From the NCBI GenBank assembly GCA_051649305.1, contig JBOFGV010000044.1, forward strand, positions 62,001 to 126,000: DNA of 64,000 nt. Reading direction: 5' to 3'. Under the pieces are notes generated by a model. That model saw nothing but the letters and a program-made list of their open reading frames with translations. It was not told the origin of the DNA and made no database searches. A program made the position numbers and the translations under genes. The stretch's first letter is position 1. Each line of letters starts with the position of its first letter. Positions 18,004 to 26,757 of the stretch are shown piece after piece. The DNA is from JADCCX01 sp051649305. Its GTDB lineage: Bacteria; Pseudomonadota; Alphaproteobacteria; Rhizobiales; Beijerinckiaceae.

Positions 18004-18776
18004 GCAGTGCCATGGCAACAAAGGAACACCAGGACCAAGTGCTCAAGGGCAAGGTTGCTGTCATTATGGGCGGCTCAGGGGGCATCGGCGCAGCGACAGC
18101 GCGTAGGCTGGCCGAGTCTGGTGCCGAGGTCGTCATCGTCTGGCGCAGTGACGAGAATGCTGCGCAAGCCGTTTTGGCGGGACTTCCGGCTGGACGACAT
18201 ATGACGCTGCAGGCGGCTGTTGAAGATACAGCCTCTCTGGTGGCGCTGGCGGAAAAGGTCCACACTGCCTTTGGCAAGATTGATATTCTGGTGAACAGCG
18301 CGGGCTTCACCAAGCCCATTCCGGCCACGGATCTTGATGCGCTTGAAGACGATTTCATCGACCGTATGTTCCAGGTGAACTGGCGGGGTCAGTTTGCGAC
18401 TGTCCGAGCCTTCCGTTCCCTGCTGGAGGCATCCGGCGACGGGCTGATCGTGAATGTGTCCTCCATCGCAGCGCTCAATGGTGTGGGCTCCAACATTGCC
18501 TATGCGGCAGTGAAGGCCGCTACCGACACCATGACGAAGTCGCTCGCACGTGCGCTCGCTCCGAAGTTGCGTGTCATGGGCGTGTCGCCCGGTGTGGTGG
18601 ATACGGACTTCGTGCCCGGCCGTGGTGCGGAACAGCTGGCAAAGATTGCAACAACGATCCCGCTTCAGCGCGTGGCAAAAGCCGATGATGTGGCCAATGC
18701 GATTTTCGCTCTCGCTGCACACCTGACATACTCTACAGGTTCAATCATCATCGTCGATGGTGGAAGGGCTCTTTGA
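18000..18776 (+). CDS. Short-chain dehydrogenase/reductase
   Basis: A 258-residue classical SDR. The cofactor loop is MGGSGGIGAATARRL near residues 20-36, with NSAG near residue 100. The catalytic Ser lies in NVSSIAALN, and Tyr168/Lys172 form the YAAVK motif. The acidic or polar residue after beta-2 (VIVWRSDE) does not settle NAD versus NADP. The ATG overlaps the stop of the dioxygenase by 4 bp, and its own stop lies 3 bp before the next start. It probably oxidises or reduces a hydroxy or keto intermediate of the same pathway. Confidence 0.9.
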   Translation: MSSAMATKEHQDQVLKGKVAVIMGGSGGIGAATARRLAESGAEVVIVWRSDENAAQAVLAGLPAGRHMTLQAAVEDTASLVALAEKVHTAFGKIDILVNSAGFTKPIPATDLDALEDDFIDRMFQVNWRGQFATVRAFRSLLEASGDGLIVNVSSIAALNGVGSNIAYAAVKAATDTMTKSLARALAPKLRVMGVSPGVVDTDFVPGRGAEQLAKIATTIPLQRVAKADDVANAIFALAAHLTYSTGSIIIVDGGRAL

Positions 18777-18778
18777 TC

Positions 18779-19696
18779 ATGCGGCAGCAACTGTCCAAGG
18801 TGATGATCACAGCCGCTGTCACAGGAAACCTGACGACACCGGATCAGACTTCCCATTTGCCGATTACTCCGGAACAGATCGCCGATGCCTGTCTTGGTGC
18901 CGCCGAGGAAGGTGCAGCCATTGCGCACATTCATGTGCGGGAACCGGGAACCGGCAAGCCATCGATGAAGCTCGAATATTATGCCGACGTGGTGGCGCGT
19001 ATACGCGCCAGAAACCGGTCTCTGATCCTGAACCTCACGACAGGTCCCGGCGGGCGTTTTGTCCCTTCAGAAGATGATCCGAAGGTTGCAGCCCCCGGAA
19101 CAACACTGATGCGCCCGGAAGATCGCGTCACGCATGTTGCAGCGTTGCGACCGGAGATCTGCACGCTTGATCTCAATACCATGAACTCCGGTGGGCAGGT
19201 GGTCATCAACACTCCGGGCAACGTGCGGCGCATGGCAAGGGTGATGACCGATGCAGGCGTCAAGCCAGAGATAGAGCTTTTTGACTCCGGTGACATCGCA
19301 CTGCTGCAGGATCTCATCCTTGACGGCACGCTGAAAGGACCGCAGCTCACGTCGTTTGTGCTTGGCGTGAAATATGGCTTCCAGCCATCGCCGGAGAGCG
19401 TCATCTATGCCCGCAATCTGCTGCCAACGGATGCTGCTTTCACAGCAATCGGGATAGGTCGTTCGAGCTTTCCCATGGTGGCGCAATCTGTGCTGGCGGG
19501 TGGTCACGCCCGCACGGGTCTGGAAGACGCTGTCTTTCTTGATCGTGGTGTGCTTGCCGAAAGCAATGCGCAGATGGTCACCAAGGCACGGCGCATTATC
19601 GAGGACCTCGGCTCGCAGATCATGACTACTGCGGAGGCCCGAACCATGCTTGGCTTTGCAGATCATGGCCGCGACCCGTCGGCCCGAGCCACCTGA
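18779..19696 (+). CDS. BKACE family beta-keto acid cleavage enzyme (DUF849)
   Basis: A 305-residue TIM-barrel enzyme of the beta-keto acid cleavage family, named after 3-keto-5-aminohexanoate cleavage enzyme. These use Zn and acetyl-CoA to convert a beta-keto acid into acetoacetate plus a new acyl-CoA. It has the zinc motif HIHVRE near residue 43, ITAAVTGNLTTPDQTSHLP at the N terminus, LNLTTGPGGRF and GIGRSSFPMV near the C terminus. ATG 18779 has GGAAGG 11 bases upstream; a TTG at 18773 is possible. Its place right after the dioxygenase and SDR suggests that it cleaves the beta-keto acid formed from the ring. Confidence 0.9.
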   Translation: MRQQLSKVMITAAVTGNLTTPDQTSHLPITPEQIADACLGAAEEGAAIAHIHVREPGTGKPSMKLEYYADVVARIRARNRSLILNLTTGPGGRFVPSEDDPKVAAPGTTLMRPEDRVTHVAALRPEICTLDLNTMNSGGQVVINTPGNVRRMARVMTDAGVKPEIELFDSGDIALLQDLILDGTLKGPQLTSFVLGVKYGFQPSPESVIYARNLLPTDAAFTAIGIGRSSFPMVAQSVLAGGHARTGLEDAVFLDRGVLAESNAQMVTKARRIIEDLGSQIMTTAEARTMLGFADHGRDPSARAT

Positions 19697-19709
19697 GAGG
19701 ATTGTTTTG

Positions 19710-20723
19710 ATGAATGCACCGACAATGCCCGCCTTGTCCGCCACCTGCCTCAAGCTCAACGCCAAGGCATCAGAGATCACAGCGCTTCAGCCGTTGATTG
19801 AAACCCATGCGCTGGTCCGCAAGGATGCCGGAGATGTGCTGGTTGAGGTGAAGGCAGCAGCCATCAACCCGTCGGATGCCAAGGCTGCCATTGGCATGAT
19901 GCCTTATGCGGTCTTCCCCCGCACGCCCGGCAGGGATTTTGCAGGCGTCGTCATCGAGGGACCGCAGGAATGGATCGGCGGTGAGGTCTTTGGCTCCTCC
20001 GGCGACCTTGGCATCCGGCGTGACGGAACCCATGCGACGCATCTCGTGGTGGAGGCGACAGCGCTGGTCAAGAAGCCAGGACGCATCTCCTTTGCTGAAG
20101 CCGCTGGCATCGGCGTGCCATTCGTTACGGCGCAGGAAGGTTTTCGCCGCTCCGGCATGCCGAAAGCAGGCGAAACAGTTCTGATCCTTGGATTGAATGG
20201 CAAGGTCGGTCAGGCCGCAGCACAGATAGCCACCTGGAAAGGTGCAAATGTCATAGGCGTCGTGCGAAAGGACGAAGGCTTTGAAGGCAAGGCATCGGGC
20301 CCCGTAACTGTGATCAATTCCACGGTTGAAGACACAGCCGCCCGTGTGCGCGAACTGACCGGCGGCAAGGGCGCTGACATCGTCTACAACACGGTTGGTG
20401 AGCCTTATTACGACATCGGGCAGAAGTCATTGGCGATCCTTGGCCGCATGATTTTCATCGCGGCTTTCAAGCAGACAGTGCCCTTTGATATCTTTGCCTT
20501 CTATCGTGGCAGACACACCTATGTCGGCATCGATACGTTGTCGCTGTCATCCACAGCCACAGCAGATGTCTTGCGGGAGCTGCAACCGGGTTTTGCTTCC
20601 GGCCATCTCTCGCCTTTCCCCATTGCTGCGCACGCGGTCTACGCGCTTAAGGATGCCAAGGCTGCCTATGAGGCCGTGCTTGGTTCTTCCCGTGATCGCC
20701 TCGTGTTTCAACCCAACGGATGA
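19710..20723 (+). CDS. Zinc-type alcohol dehydrogenase / quinone oxidoreductase family (MDR)
   Basis: A 337-residue medium-chain dehydrogenase/reductase of the quinone-oxidoreductase type. It has the N-terminal GroES-like domain with INPSDAKAAIG and FPRTPGRDFAGVV, and the Rossmann domain with LGLNGKVGQAAAQIA near residue 155. The catalytic-zinc cysteine/histidine set of true alcohol dehydrogenases is not evident, so an NADPH quinone or enone reductase is likely. GAGAGG lies 9 bases before the ATG. In this operon it could reduce a maleylacetate-like or quinone intermediate, replacing a classical maleylacetate reductase, but that is inference. Confidence 0.88.
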   Translation: MNAPTMPALSATCLKLNAKASEITALQPLIETHALVRKDAGDVLVEVKAAAINPSDAKAAIGMMPYAVFPRTPGRDFAGVVIEGPQEWIGGEVFGSSGDLGIRRDGTHATHLVVEATALVKKPGRISFAEAAGIGVPFVTAQEGFRRSGMPKAGETVLILGLNGKVGQAAAQIATWKGANVIGVVRKDEGFEGKASGPVTVINSTVEDTAARVRELTGGKGADIVYNTVGEPYYDIGQKSLAILGRMIFIAAFKQTVPFDIFAFYRGRHTYVGIDTLSLSSTATADVLRELQPGFASGHLSPFPIAAHAVYALKDAKAAYEAVLGSSRDRLVFQPNG

Positions 20724-20727
20724 CGCC

Positions 20728-21072
20728 ATGCATGTGACCCGCCTATCGCACGCCACACCCTATGAGATGCCCGGCCATCACGGCATGCGGATGTCGCGGC
20801 TGCAGGGCCGCGATGCCGGTCCTTCTGACACGATGTGGATCGGCATGAGCCAGATCGAACCCGGCGGTCACATCGAGCCATCGTCTGCACCACAGGAACG
20901 CTTTTACATCATCCTCGAGGGTGAGGTAGAAATCGGGAACGGAATTGAGACCCATACGCTTCGCAAATGGGACAGCTGCCGGATAGGCCCAAACGAAACA
21001 CGCATCGTGCATAACAAAACAAGTCTACCTGCCGTGACACTGCTTGCCATGGCACTGCCGGAACAAAAATAA
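20728..21072 (+). CDS. Small cupin-domain protein
   Basis: A 114-residue single-domain cupin. The metal-binding motif regions read PGGHIEPSSAPQERFYIILEGEVE and, further on, CRIGPNETRIVHNKTS; the first cupin motif has the His and Glu residues expected of a metal site. The start lies 4 bases after the stop of the oxidoreductase. Small cupins of this kind are often dioxygenases, isomerases or binding proteins in aromatic or keto-acid pathways; the reaction here is unknown. Confidence 0.85.
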   Translation: MHVTRLSHATPYEMPGHHGMRMSRLQGRDAGPSDTMWIGMSQIEPGGHIEPSSAPQERFYIILEGEVEIGNGIETHTLRKWDSCRIGPNETRIVHNKTSLPAVTLLAMALPEQK

Positions 21073-21113
21073 GCCTGATCAATTTCAGGACAACAGACAC
21101 AAGGGAGAGAACC

Positions 21114-22064
21114 ATGATCAGCCGCAGGACATTCATCGCATCAACAGCCGCCGTCGGATTGGCACGCCCCGCCTTGGCGCAAAGCGCCTGGCCGAACCAG
21201 CCTGTCAAGCTTGCTGTTCCGTTCTCGGCTGGCAGCACAACAGACATTCTCGCAAGGGCCATTGGCCAGAGACTGTCAACCAAGTGGGGGCAACCCGTTA
21301 TTGTCGAGAACCGGCCGGGCATAGCGGGCGCACAATCCGTCGCCAAGGGTGCCGCTGATGGCTACACCTTCATGCTGACCTCGAACGGGCATGTCGCGAT
21401 CAATGCCGTCAACAAGAACGCTGCCTTCGATGCCGTGAAAGACTTTGCAGCAATCGCCAAGGTCGCCTCCGCTCCGTCGATTCTGATTGTACCTGCCAAT
21501 GCACCAGAAAAGTCCCTTATGGATCTCGTTGGTAGGGCGAAGATGGCATCCGGAGGCATCCAGTATGCATCCGCCGGTGTTGCCAGCTCAACCGGCATTG
21601 CGGCTGAGCTTTTCCGCAGCCTGATCGGCACGTCCCTGCAAATGATTCCCCATCGTGGTCTGCCGGAAGCCAACACATCCGTCCTGCGTGGCGACGTGCA
21701 ATTCGGCTTTACCTTCTTCGCCGTCGGTGGCGATCTCGTGCGCGCGGGTCAGCTCCGTGCCCTCGCTGTCACCGGATCAAAGCGCCTCTCTGTGTTGCCG
21801 GATGTGCCGACGTTTGCGGAAGCAGGACTCCCTGCCTTTGACTACGATGCATGGTTCGGCATTATGGCGGCAGGAGGCACGCCAAAGCCGATCCTCGACA
21901 AGGCCGGCGCAGACATTTTGGAGGTGTTGCGCGGGGCAGATCTTGCACAGCAATTTGTTCCGCAGGGTGTTGTGATCGAGCCCATGGAAAGTGCTGCCTT
22001 TGGTGCAGTCATGGCAAAGGATGCCGAGCGTTTTGGCAAGCTCCTTGAAGGTCGTGCTGGCTGA
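21114..22064 (+). CDS. Bug-family (TctC) tripartite tricarboxylate transporter substrate-binding protein
   Basis: Periplasmic binding protein of 316 residues. It has a Tat-type signal (SRRTFIASTAAVGLA, cleavage after ALAQ near residue 23), then the Bug signature WPNQPVKLAVPFSAGSTTDILAR and NRPGIAGAQSVAKG. Such proteins feed TctAB permeases or act as sensors. No tctA or tctB gene is adjacent, so this copy must use a permease encoded elsewhere, possibly the one at 40511-42513, or act as an extracytoplasmic sensor. Confidence 0.92.
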   Translation: MISRRTFIASTAAVGLARPALAQSAWPNQPVKLAVPFSAGSTTDILARAIGQRLSTKWGQPVIVENRPGIAGAQSVAKGAADGYTFMLTSNGHVAINAVNKNAAFDAVKDFAAIAKVASAPSILIVPANAPEKSLMDLVGRAKMASGGIQYASAGVASSTGIAAELFRSLIGTSLQMIPHRGLPEANTSVLRGDVQFGFTFFAVGGDLVRAGQLRALAVTGSKRLSVLPDVPTFAEAGLPAFDYDAWFGIMAAGGTPKPILDKAGADILEVLRGADLAQQFVPQGVVIEPMESAAFGAVMAKDAERFGKLLEGRAG

Positions 22065-22105
22065 CAAAAGACACAATCACAAGAAAAACGAAACGGAGGA
22101 AGTCC

Positions 22106-23104
22106 ATGTCGAACATTATCTCCCGCAGGGCAGCTGTCGCCGGTCTTGGTCTGGCGCTCTCAGTGCCGCACGTCGTCAGCGCGCAAGGTGCGCGCCCCCT
22201 CAAGGTTGTCGCTTTCGCCGGCGCTTCCAACTGGCCCATGTGGATTGGCACAGCCAAGGGGTTCTTCGCCGCTGAGAACCTTGCCCCCACCCTGGCGCTG
22301 ACACCCAACTCTCGCCAGATGGCAAGCGATGTTTTTGGCGGAACCTTCGACATCGCTCTCACGTCAATCGACAACGTGGTTGCTTACGTGGAAGGTCAGG
22401 GCGAGGCGCAGTTGCCGGGTGCCGCAGACTTCGTGGCCTTTATGGGCGTCGATGACGGCATGCTTGCCCTCATGGCGGTCCCGGGAACGACGAGTGTTGC
22501 GGCCCTCAAGGGTCAACAAGTGGCGGTAGACGCCATGACAACCGGCTTTGCTTTTGTGTTGCGCGAGGCCCTCATCAAGTCAGGCCTGAAGCTTGAAGAC
22601 GTGCAGTTCGTCGCCGTTGGCGGCGGTGCGCAACGGTTGCAAGGACTTAACGAGAAGAAGTTCGCAGCAACACTTCTGAACTCTCCGCTTGACCTTGTCG
22701 CCGAGGCCAATGGTGCTGTTCGGCTAGCAGACATGCGCGGTCTAATCGGTCCTTATCAGGGTATCAGTGGTATGGCACGGCGCCCATGGCTTGACGCCAA
22801 CAAGCCACTGGCGGTGAGCTTTGCCAAAGGCTTCCGCGCCTCGGTGCGGTGGCTTGTCGATCCTGCCAACAAAGCAGAAGCCATCGCAATCCTGCGCGAG
22901 CGCCTCCCCAACACATCGCCGGAATTGGCCGAGCGCATCCACGCAAAGCTAACAGACAGTGAGCGTGGTATTCGCCGTGATCTCTCGCTCGATCGGGCGG
23001 GACTCGAAACAGTCCTGCGGCTCCGCTCACAATTCGCCAATCCTCCCAAAGCGTTGAGCGATCCGGGGCGTTATCTCGATACGTCAATCCTGGCATCCAT
23101 TTGA
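22106..23104 (+). CDS. ABC transporter substrate-binding protein, NMT1/SsuA/TauA-like
   Basis: Periplasmic binding protein of 332 residues. It has a Tat-type signal (SRRAAVAGLGLALSV, cleavage after VSAQ near residue 26) and an NMT1/SsuA-type body: WIGTAKGFFAAENLAPTLALTPN near the N terminus, then a segment on the bound-ligand face, FDIALTSIDNVVAYVEGQG. Family ligands include sulfonates, nitrate, pyrimidine precursors and aromatics. GGAGG lies 7 bases upstream of the ATG. No ATPase or permease gene follows. The operon ends in the IS630 remnant, so those genes may have been lost. Confidence 0.9.
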   Translation: MSNIISRRAAVAGLGLALSVPHVVSAQGARPLKVVAFAGASNWPMWIGTAKGFFAAENLAPTLALTPNSRQMASDVFGGTFDIALTSIDNVVAYVEGQGEAQLPGAADFVAFMGVDDGMLALMAVPGTTSVAALKGQQVAVDAMTTGFAFVLREALIKSGLKLEDVQFVAVGGGAQRLQGLNEKKFAATLLNSPLDLVAEANGAVRLADMRGLIGPYQGISGMARRPWLDANKPLAVSFAKGFRASVRWLVDPANKAEAIAILRERLPNTSPELAERIHAKLTDSERGIRRDLSLDRAGLETVLRLRSQFANPPKALSDPGRYLDTSILASI

Positions 23105-23289
23105 TATCTGGATACATCTGGTGACGGGAGATACTCTGGCAGGCCTCGACATATTGCCCTTGACCGAGAGGCGGACACCGCGCAATGGCCAGCACAGTGG
23201 TGTCTCACACCTTGGTTGCCTAGCTAACGCTGTCTTCCGTCAGATTTACCAGCGGCCCATTGATAATGTCTTGACCTACTTCGCCTGCA
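23105..23289. other. Short non-coding stretch before the IS630 remnant
   Basis: About 185 bases between the last SBP gene and the first recognisable transposase codons. No inverted repeat matching the right end of the element is visible here, so the left end of the insertion sequence is missing or has decayed. No gene is supported. Confidence 0.4.
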
Positions 23290-24201
23290 ATCAGATCGGG
23301 GGGCTGCTGGCGAGACAAGCTATGAAGTTTCTGCGGCCCTGAAGGTTGCTGTTTCCAGTGTGATCAAATGGGCCCAGCACAAGCGTATTACATGCAGTGC
23401 CGCGCCGGGGAAGATGGGCAGACATCGGCCTTTGGTCATTGCCGGGTAGCACCGTGACTGGGTTCTGGCCGAGGTGGAGCGCACACACCCCATGTGACGA
23501 TAGCGGTCGTAACAGACGGTCTCGCGGCGCGTGGCCTGAAGGTTCATCCCGCCAGCGTTGGTCGCTTTCTGCACCGCGAGGGCAAGAGCTTCAAAAAAAA
23601 CCGTGCTTCCCGCCGAACACGTGACAAGGCCCAGGCTGGCACGCCGCCGCGAGCAATGGAGGCGCTATCAGGGCGCATTGACCCCGCACGGCTGGTCTTT
23701 CTCAATGAGACGTGGGTCAAAACCAACATGACACCACTCAGAGACTGGGGCGACCGCAGCAAGAGACTGATCGCCCATGTCCCCCACGCACACTGGAAGA
23801 CCATGACTTTCATTGCTGCCTTGCGCATCGACAGGATTGATGCGCCATGGGTGATTGACGGCCCCATCAATGGGGATGCCTTCAGGACATATGTCGAAAA
23901 GGAACTTCTCCAGACACTCCAGCCGGGCGATGTCGTCGTGCTCGACAACCTCGGCTCGCATAAGGGCAAGGCCGTCAGGCAAATGGTCCGGGCTGCCGGG
24001 GCAAGGCTCTTCTTCCTGCCGCCCTACAGCCCTGACCTCAACCCTATCGAGCAACTCTTCTCCAAGATCAAACACGCCATGCGCAAAGCCATGGGGCGCA
24101 GTGTCGAGGCCATCCAGCACGCACTCAAGGTCATTCTCCAAGCCATCCCAAAACACGAGTGCGTAAACTACATCGCAAATGCAGGATATAAATCAACTTA
24201 A
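23290..24201 (+). pseudogene. IS630-family transposase, N-terminal half broken
   Basis: From 23494 the frame is open for 235 residues and carries the IS630 DDE core: LVFLNETWVKTNM (the first acidic position, usually D-E, reads N-E), then VVVLDNLGSHKG and LPPYSPDLNPIEQLFSKIK. The upstream half is recognisable as GETSYEVSAALKVAVSSVIK (a helix-turn-helix) in a different frame, interrupted by a TAG near 23448 and a stop plus frameshift near 23492. The gene is therefore inactive unless an unusual frameshift is used. The altered first acidic residue further argues for decay. Confidence 0.85.
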
Positions 24202-24216
24202 ATGCGAAATGGTCTA
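23290..24216 (+). mobile_element. IS630-family insertion sequence, left end degenerate
   Basis: The right part is a clear IS630 transposase, and its downstream end reads TTAAATGCGAAATGGTCTAA near 24198-24217, the AT-rich end expected of a terminal inverted repeat. I could not find the matching left repeat, and the 5' part of the transposase gene is broken. The remnant sits directly between the ligand-binding genes at 21114-23104 and the end of the next operon, whose last gene stops at 24237, about 20 bases from the element. Confidence 0.75.
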
Positions 24217-24236
24217 AAAGACCCATTTCTGTAGCG

Positions 24237-25124
24237 TCACCGCCGCTGCAGTGTTGGATCGAGCCTGTCGCGCAGCCAGTCGCCGAGTATCGAGACCGAG
24301 AGCGTCATCAGGAAGATGATTGCGCCGGGAAAGACGGCAATCCACCAGGCTGACAACAAATGTGCGCGGCCTGCACCGAGCATCTGGCCAAGGCTTGTCA
24401 GCGGTGGCTGGACGCCAAGCCCCAGGAAGGACAGCGAAGCTTCTAGCAGGATCGTGACAGGGAAGTTGAGTGTGAACGAGACAATGATAGCACTGGCAAT
24501 ATTGGGCAGGATGTGGCGCGCATAGACGCGCGCTGGTGTAGCACCGACAGACTTCACCGCCACGGCATAGCCATGGGTTTGCGCGCTCATCACCATACCG
24601 CGCACGAGCCGCGCATATTGCTCCCAGCCATGGATTCCGATGAGCATGACGAAAAGTACAAAGCTATTGCCGAAAAAGGCCAGCACACAAAGCGCCAGCA
24701 GCATGAAGGGCAGTGCTGCCTGCACATCCACCAGCATCATCAGCACTTCATCGACCCAGCCGCGGAAATGTGCGGCCAGGAAGCCGAGGAAAGTGCCAAG
24801 CACGCAGCCAATGATGGTGCCTGCGACAGCCACCAGCAGGCTGAAGCGAAGGGCATAGATCAGGCGGCTGAGCACATCCCGGCCAAGTTCATCAGTGCCC
24901 AGCATGAATTGCCAGGTGCCATCCACAAACACGGGCGACCTGAGCCGCGCGCTGAGATCCTGTGTTGTATAATGGCGTGGTGCAAGCAGCTCGGCAAAGA
25001 ATGCCACTCCGAGCATTAGCGCCATGAAAACAGCAGCAATCAGGACCATGGCCGGCATCGACGCGAGGACATTGAAAAAGCGAGAGATACGAGAAGCGGT
25101 GACGGGCGCTGCCTGGTCTGTCAT
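24237..25124 (-). CDS. ABC transporter permease, DppC/OppC type (glycerophosphodiester-type locus)
   Basis: Inner-membrane permease of 295 residues, last gene of the second family-5-type transporter operon. It has a first membrane helix near residues 25-45, then the DppC motif GTDELGRDVLSRLIYALR, and an EAA loop near residue 190 with YAVAVKSVGATPARVYARHILPN. The frame is open for 100 codons further upstream, but the ATG at 25124 (5 bases after the stop of the DppB-type gene) fits the family length. The stop lies about 20 bases from the IS630 right end, yet the C terminus (LRDRLDPTLQ) looks complete. Confidence 0.92.
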   Translation of the reverse strand: MTDQAAPVTASRISRFFNVLASMPAMVLIAAVFMALMLGVAFFAELLAPRHYTTQDLSARLRSPVFVDGTWQFMLGTDELGRDVLSRLIYALRFSLLVAVAGTIIGCVLGTFLGFLAAHFRGWVDEVLMMLVDVQAALPFMLLALCVLAFFGNSFVLFVMLIGIHGWEQYARLVRGMVMSAQTHGYAVAVKSVGATPARVYARHILPNIASAIIVSFTLNFPVTILLEASLSFLGLGVQPPLTSLGQMLGAGRAHLLSAWWIAVFPGAIIFLMTLSVSILGDWLRDRLDPTLQRR

Positions 25125-25129
25125 GGCCC

Positions 25130-26062
25130 TTACTCCTTGCCTGCGCCGCCGGTCCGCATGCGCGGATCGATCCAGCCATAGATGACATCGACAAGGAGAT
25201 TGGCTGCCACCATCGTCGCTGCAACGATCAGCATGATCGTCTGAACAATGGCAAGATCGCGAGCCGAGACGGCGCTGACCAGCAACCGTCCGATACCCGG
25301 CCAGGCAAAGACGGTTTCGGTCACTATGGCGCCAGCCACGAGATCGCCCAACCTGAAGCCGATGATTGTCACGATCGGGATGGCAGCATTTGGCAACGCA
25401 TGCACATTGATGCGCCGGAACCACGGCACGCCTTTGGCAGCTGCTGTCTTCATATAGGGCTTCGCCAGTACCTCCAGCATTGATGAGCGCGTAAAGCGGG
25501 CGATGGAGCCTGCGCCGGCGGTTCCGAGCGTGATGGCTGGCATGATTATATGCCAGATCGTGCCCGCGCCCGAGCTGGGCAGCCAGCGCAGATGCAGTGA
25601 GAACAGCAAGATCATAAGGATCGCCAGAAAGAAATTCGGCATGGAAAAGCCGAACACGGCGAAGGACATGGCAAAGCGGTCAACAGCCTTGTTGCGGTTC
25701 AGCGCAGCAATCACGCCAAGTGGAATGCCGATGACAAGGCTGAGCAGCAGCGACAGGAATCCAAGCTGCAAAGTGCGTGGCAATGCCTCAACAACAATCG
25801 CCAGAGCCTCGCGTTCGTCCTTGATCGAGATGCCGAGATCACCGCGAAGGACATTGCCGAAGTAACTGAAATACTGTTCCCAGATGGGCCGGTCGAAGCC
25901 ATAGCGGGCACGGTAATAGTCAAGCACCGCTGGATCCGGATTGTCGCCAATCAGCTGCTCTATCGGATCGCCTGAAAGCCGCAGCACAATGAAGACAAAA
26001 GTGACGACGAGCCAGAGCGTGAGAATGGCGCGGAGCGACTTTTTGAAGATCAGATAGCTCAT
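25130..26062 (-). CDS. ABC transporter permease, DppB/OppB type
   Basis: Inner-membrane permease of 310 residues with the DppB hallmarks: first helix about residues 9-30, RLSGDPIEQLIGDNPDP, the FGNVLRGDLGISIKD segment near residue 70, and an EAA-like loop near residue 205 (PYMKTAAAKGVPWFRRINVH). Its start overlaps the end of the GDPD gene by 4 bp (ATGA), so the phosphodiesterase and the permease are translationally coupled. It pairs with the DppC-type gene that follows. Confidence 0.92.
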   Translation of the reverse strand: MSYLIFKKSLRAILTLWLVVTFVFIVLRLSGDPIEQLIGDNPDPAVLDYYRARYGFDRPIWEQYFSYFGNVLRGDLGISIKDEREALAIVVEALPRTLQLGFLSLLLSLVIGIPLGVIAALNRNKAVDRFAMSFAVFGFSMPNFFLAILMILLFSLHLRWLPSSGAGTIWHIIMPAITLGTAGAGSIARFTRSSMLEVLAKPYMKTAAAKGVPWFRRINVHALPNAAIPIVTIIGFRLGDLVAGAIVTETVFAWPGIGRLLVSAVSARDLAIVQTIMLIVAATMVAANLLVDVIYGWIDPRMRTGGAGKE

Positions 26063-26757
26063 GGGAGAAGCGTCCCTTCCGCGCGGAGCAGCTCAAGCGC
26101 AGGCCGTGAATCATTGACGAGGATGGCGTCCGGTCTAAAACCTAGAATCCATGCCAGCGTGTGGTGGTCTGCCTCGCCTGCGCTGCCATCTCCGGCGCGA
26201 CCGAGCGTCACATAAACGCTGATCCCTGCGGCGTGCAGGCGGGGCGTCTCCGCCACATCCGCTTCCCAAAGTCTGAGGGATGTTGCGCCAGCCGCAAGAA
26301 AAGATTGTTCCGAGTCGCATGAGGGCGTAAAGCCAAGTATCTGCGCGCCTGGCCGGAGCGCGCGCAAATGCCGGGCATCTTCCGCCGTCCTGACGCCAAA
26401 AATTGTTTCATTGCCTGGTTTCGCTGCAAGCAGCGCCTGCCAGAAAGCAGCACCGTTACCCTTGCAATCGAGCAGGAGCGGAATGCGGCCATGCGCGGCC
26501 GCGATCATATCGCTCAACGGCGTCATCCCCAGTGTCGTAAGTGCAGCCACGTCGAGCGCATCGACCTTCTCTGGACGTCCAGCCAAACGCATAAGGTCGG
26601 GATCATGGCAGATAACAGGAACGCCATCGCGCGCAAGCCGCACATCGGCCTCGACCATGTCGGCACCACTGGCAATCGCCGCTTCCAGAGCCCCGATGGA
26701 GTTCTCAGGCGCGAGGGCGCTGGCCCCACGATGCGCGATGACAAGCGGACGCGTCAT
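26059..26757 (-). CDS. Glycerophosphodiester phosphodiesterase, in-operon copy
   Basis: A 232-residue GDPD TIM-barrel enzyme that hydrolyses glycerophosphodiesters to glycerol-3-phosphate and an alcohol. It begins VIAHRGASALAPENS (first catalytic His), followed by EADVRLARDGVPVICHD (metal-binding Glu and Asp, second catalytic His). The third metal ligand, usually a Glu in a short EIK motif, seems replaced by Asp in LLLDCKG. There is no signal peptide, so it acts in the cytoplasm. It overlaps both neighbours by 4 bp, sitting between the DppF-type ATPase and the DppB-type permease, which is strong evidence that the transporter imports glycerophosphodiesters. Confidence 0.9.
   Translation of the reverse strand: MTRPLVIAHRGASALAPENSIGALEAAIASGADMVEADVRLARDGVPVICHDPDLMRLAGRPEKVDALDVAALTTLGMTPLSDMIAAAHGRIPLLLDCKGNGAAFWQALLAAKPGNETIFGVRTAEDARHLRALRPGAQILGFTPSCDSEQSFLAAGATSLRLWEADVAETPRLHAAGISVYVTLGRAGDGSAGEADHHTLAWILGFRPDAILVNDSRPALELLRAEGTLLP

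Noticed and set aside
24237..25424. Longer 395-codon reading of the DppC-type permease starting at 25424
   Set aside because: The extra 100 codons are the frame-shifted shadow of the DppB-type gene; ATG 25124 gives the family length and follows the upstream stop by 5 bases.
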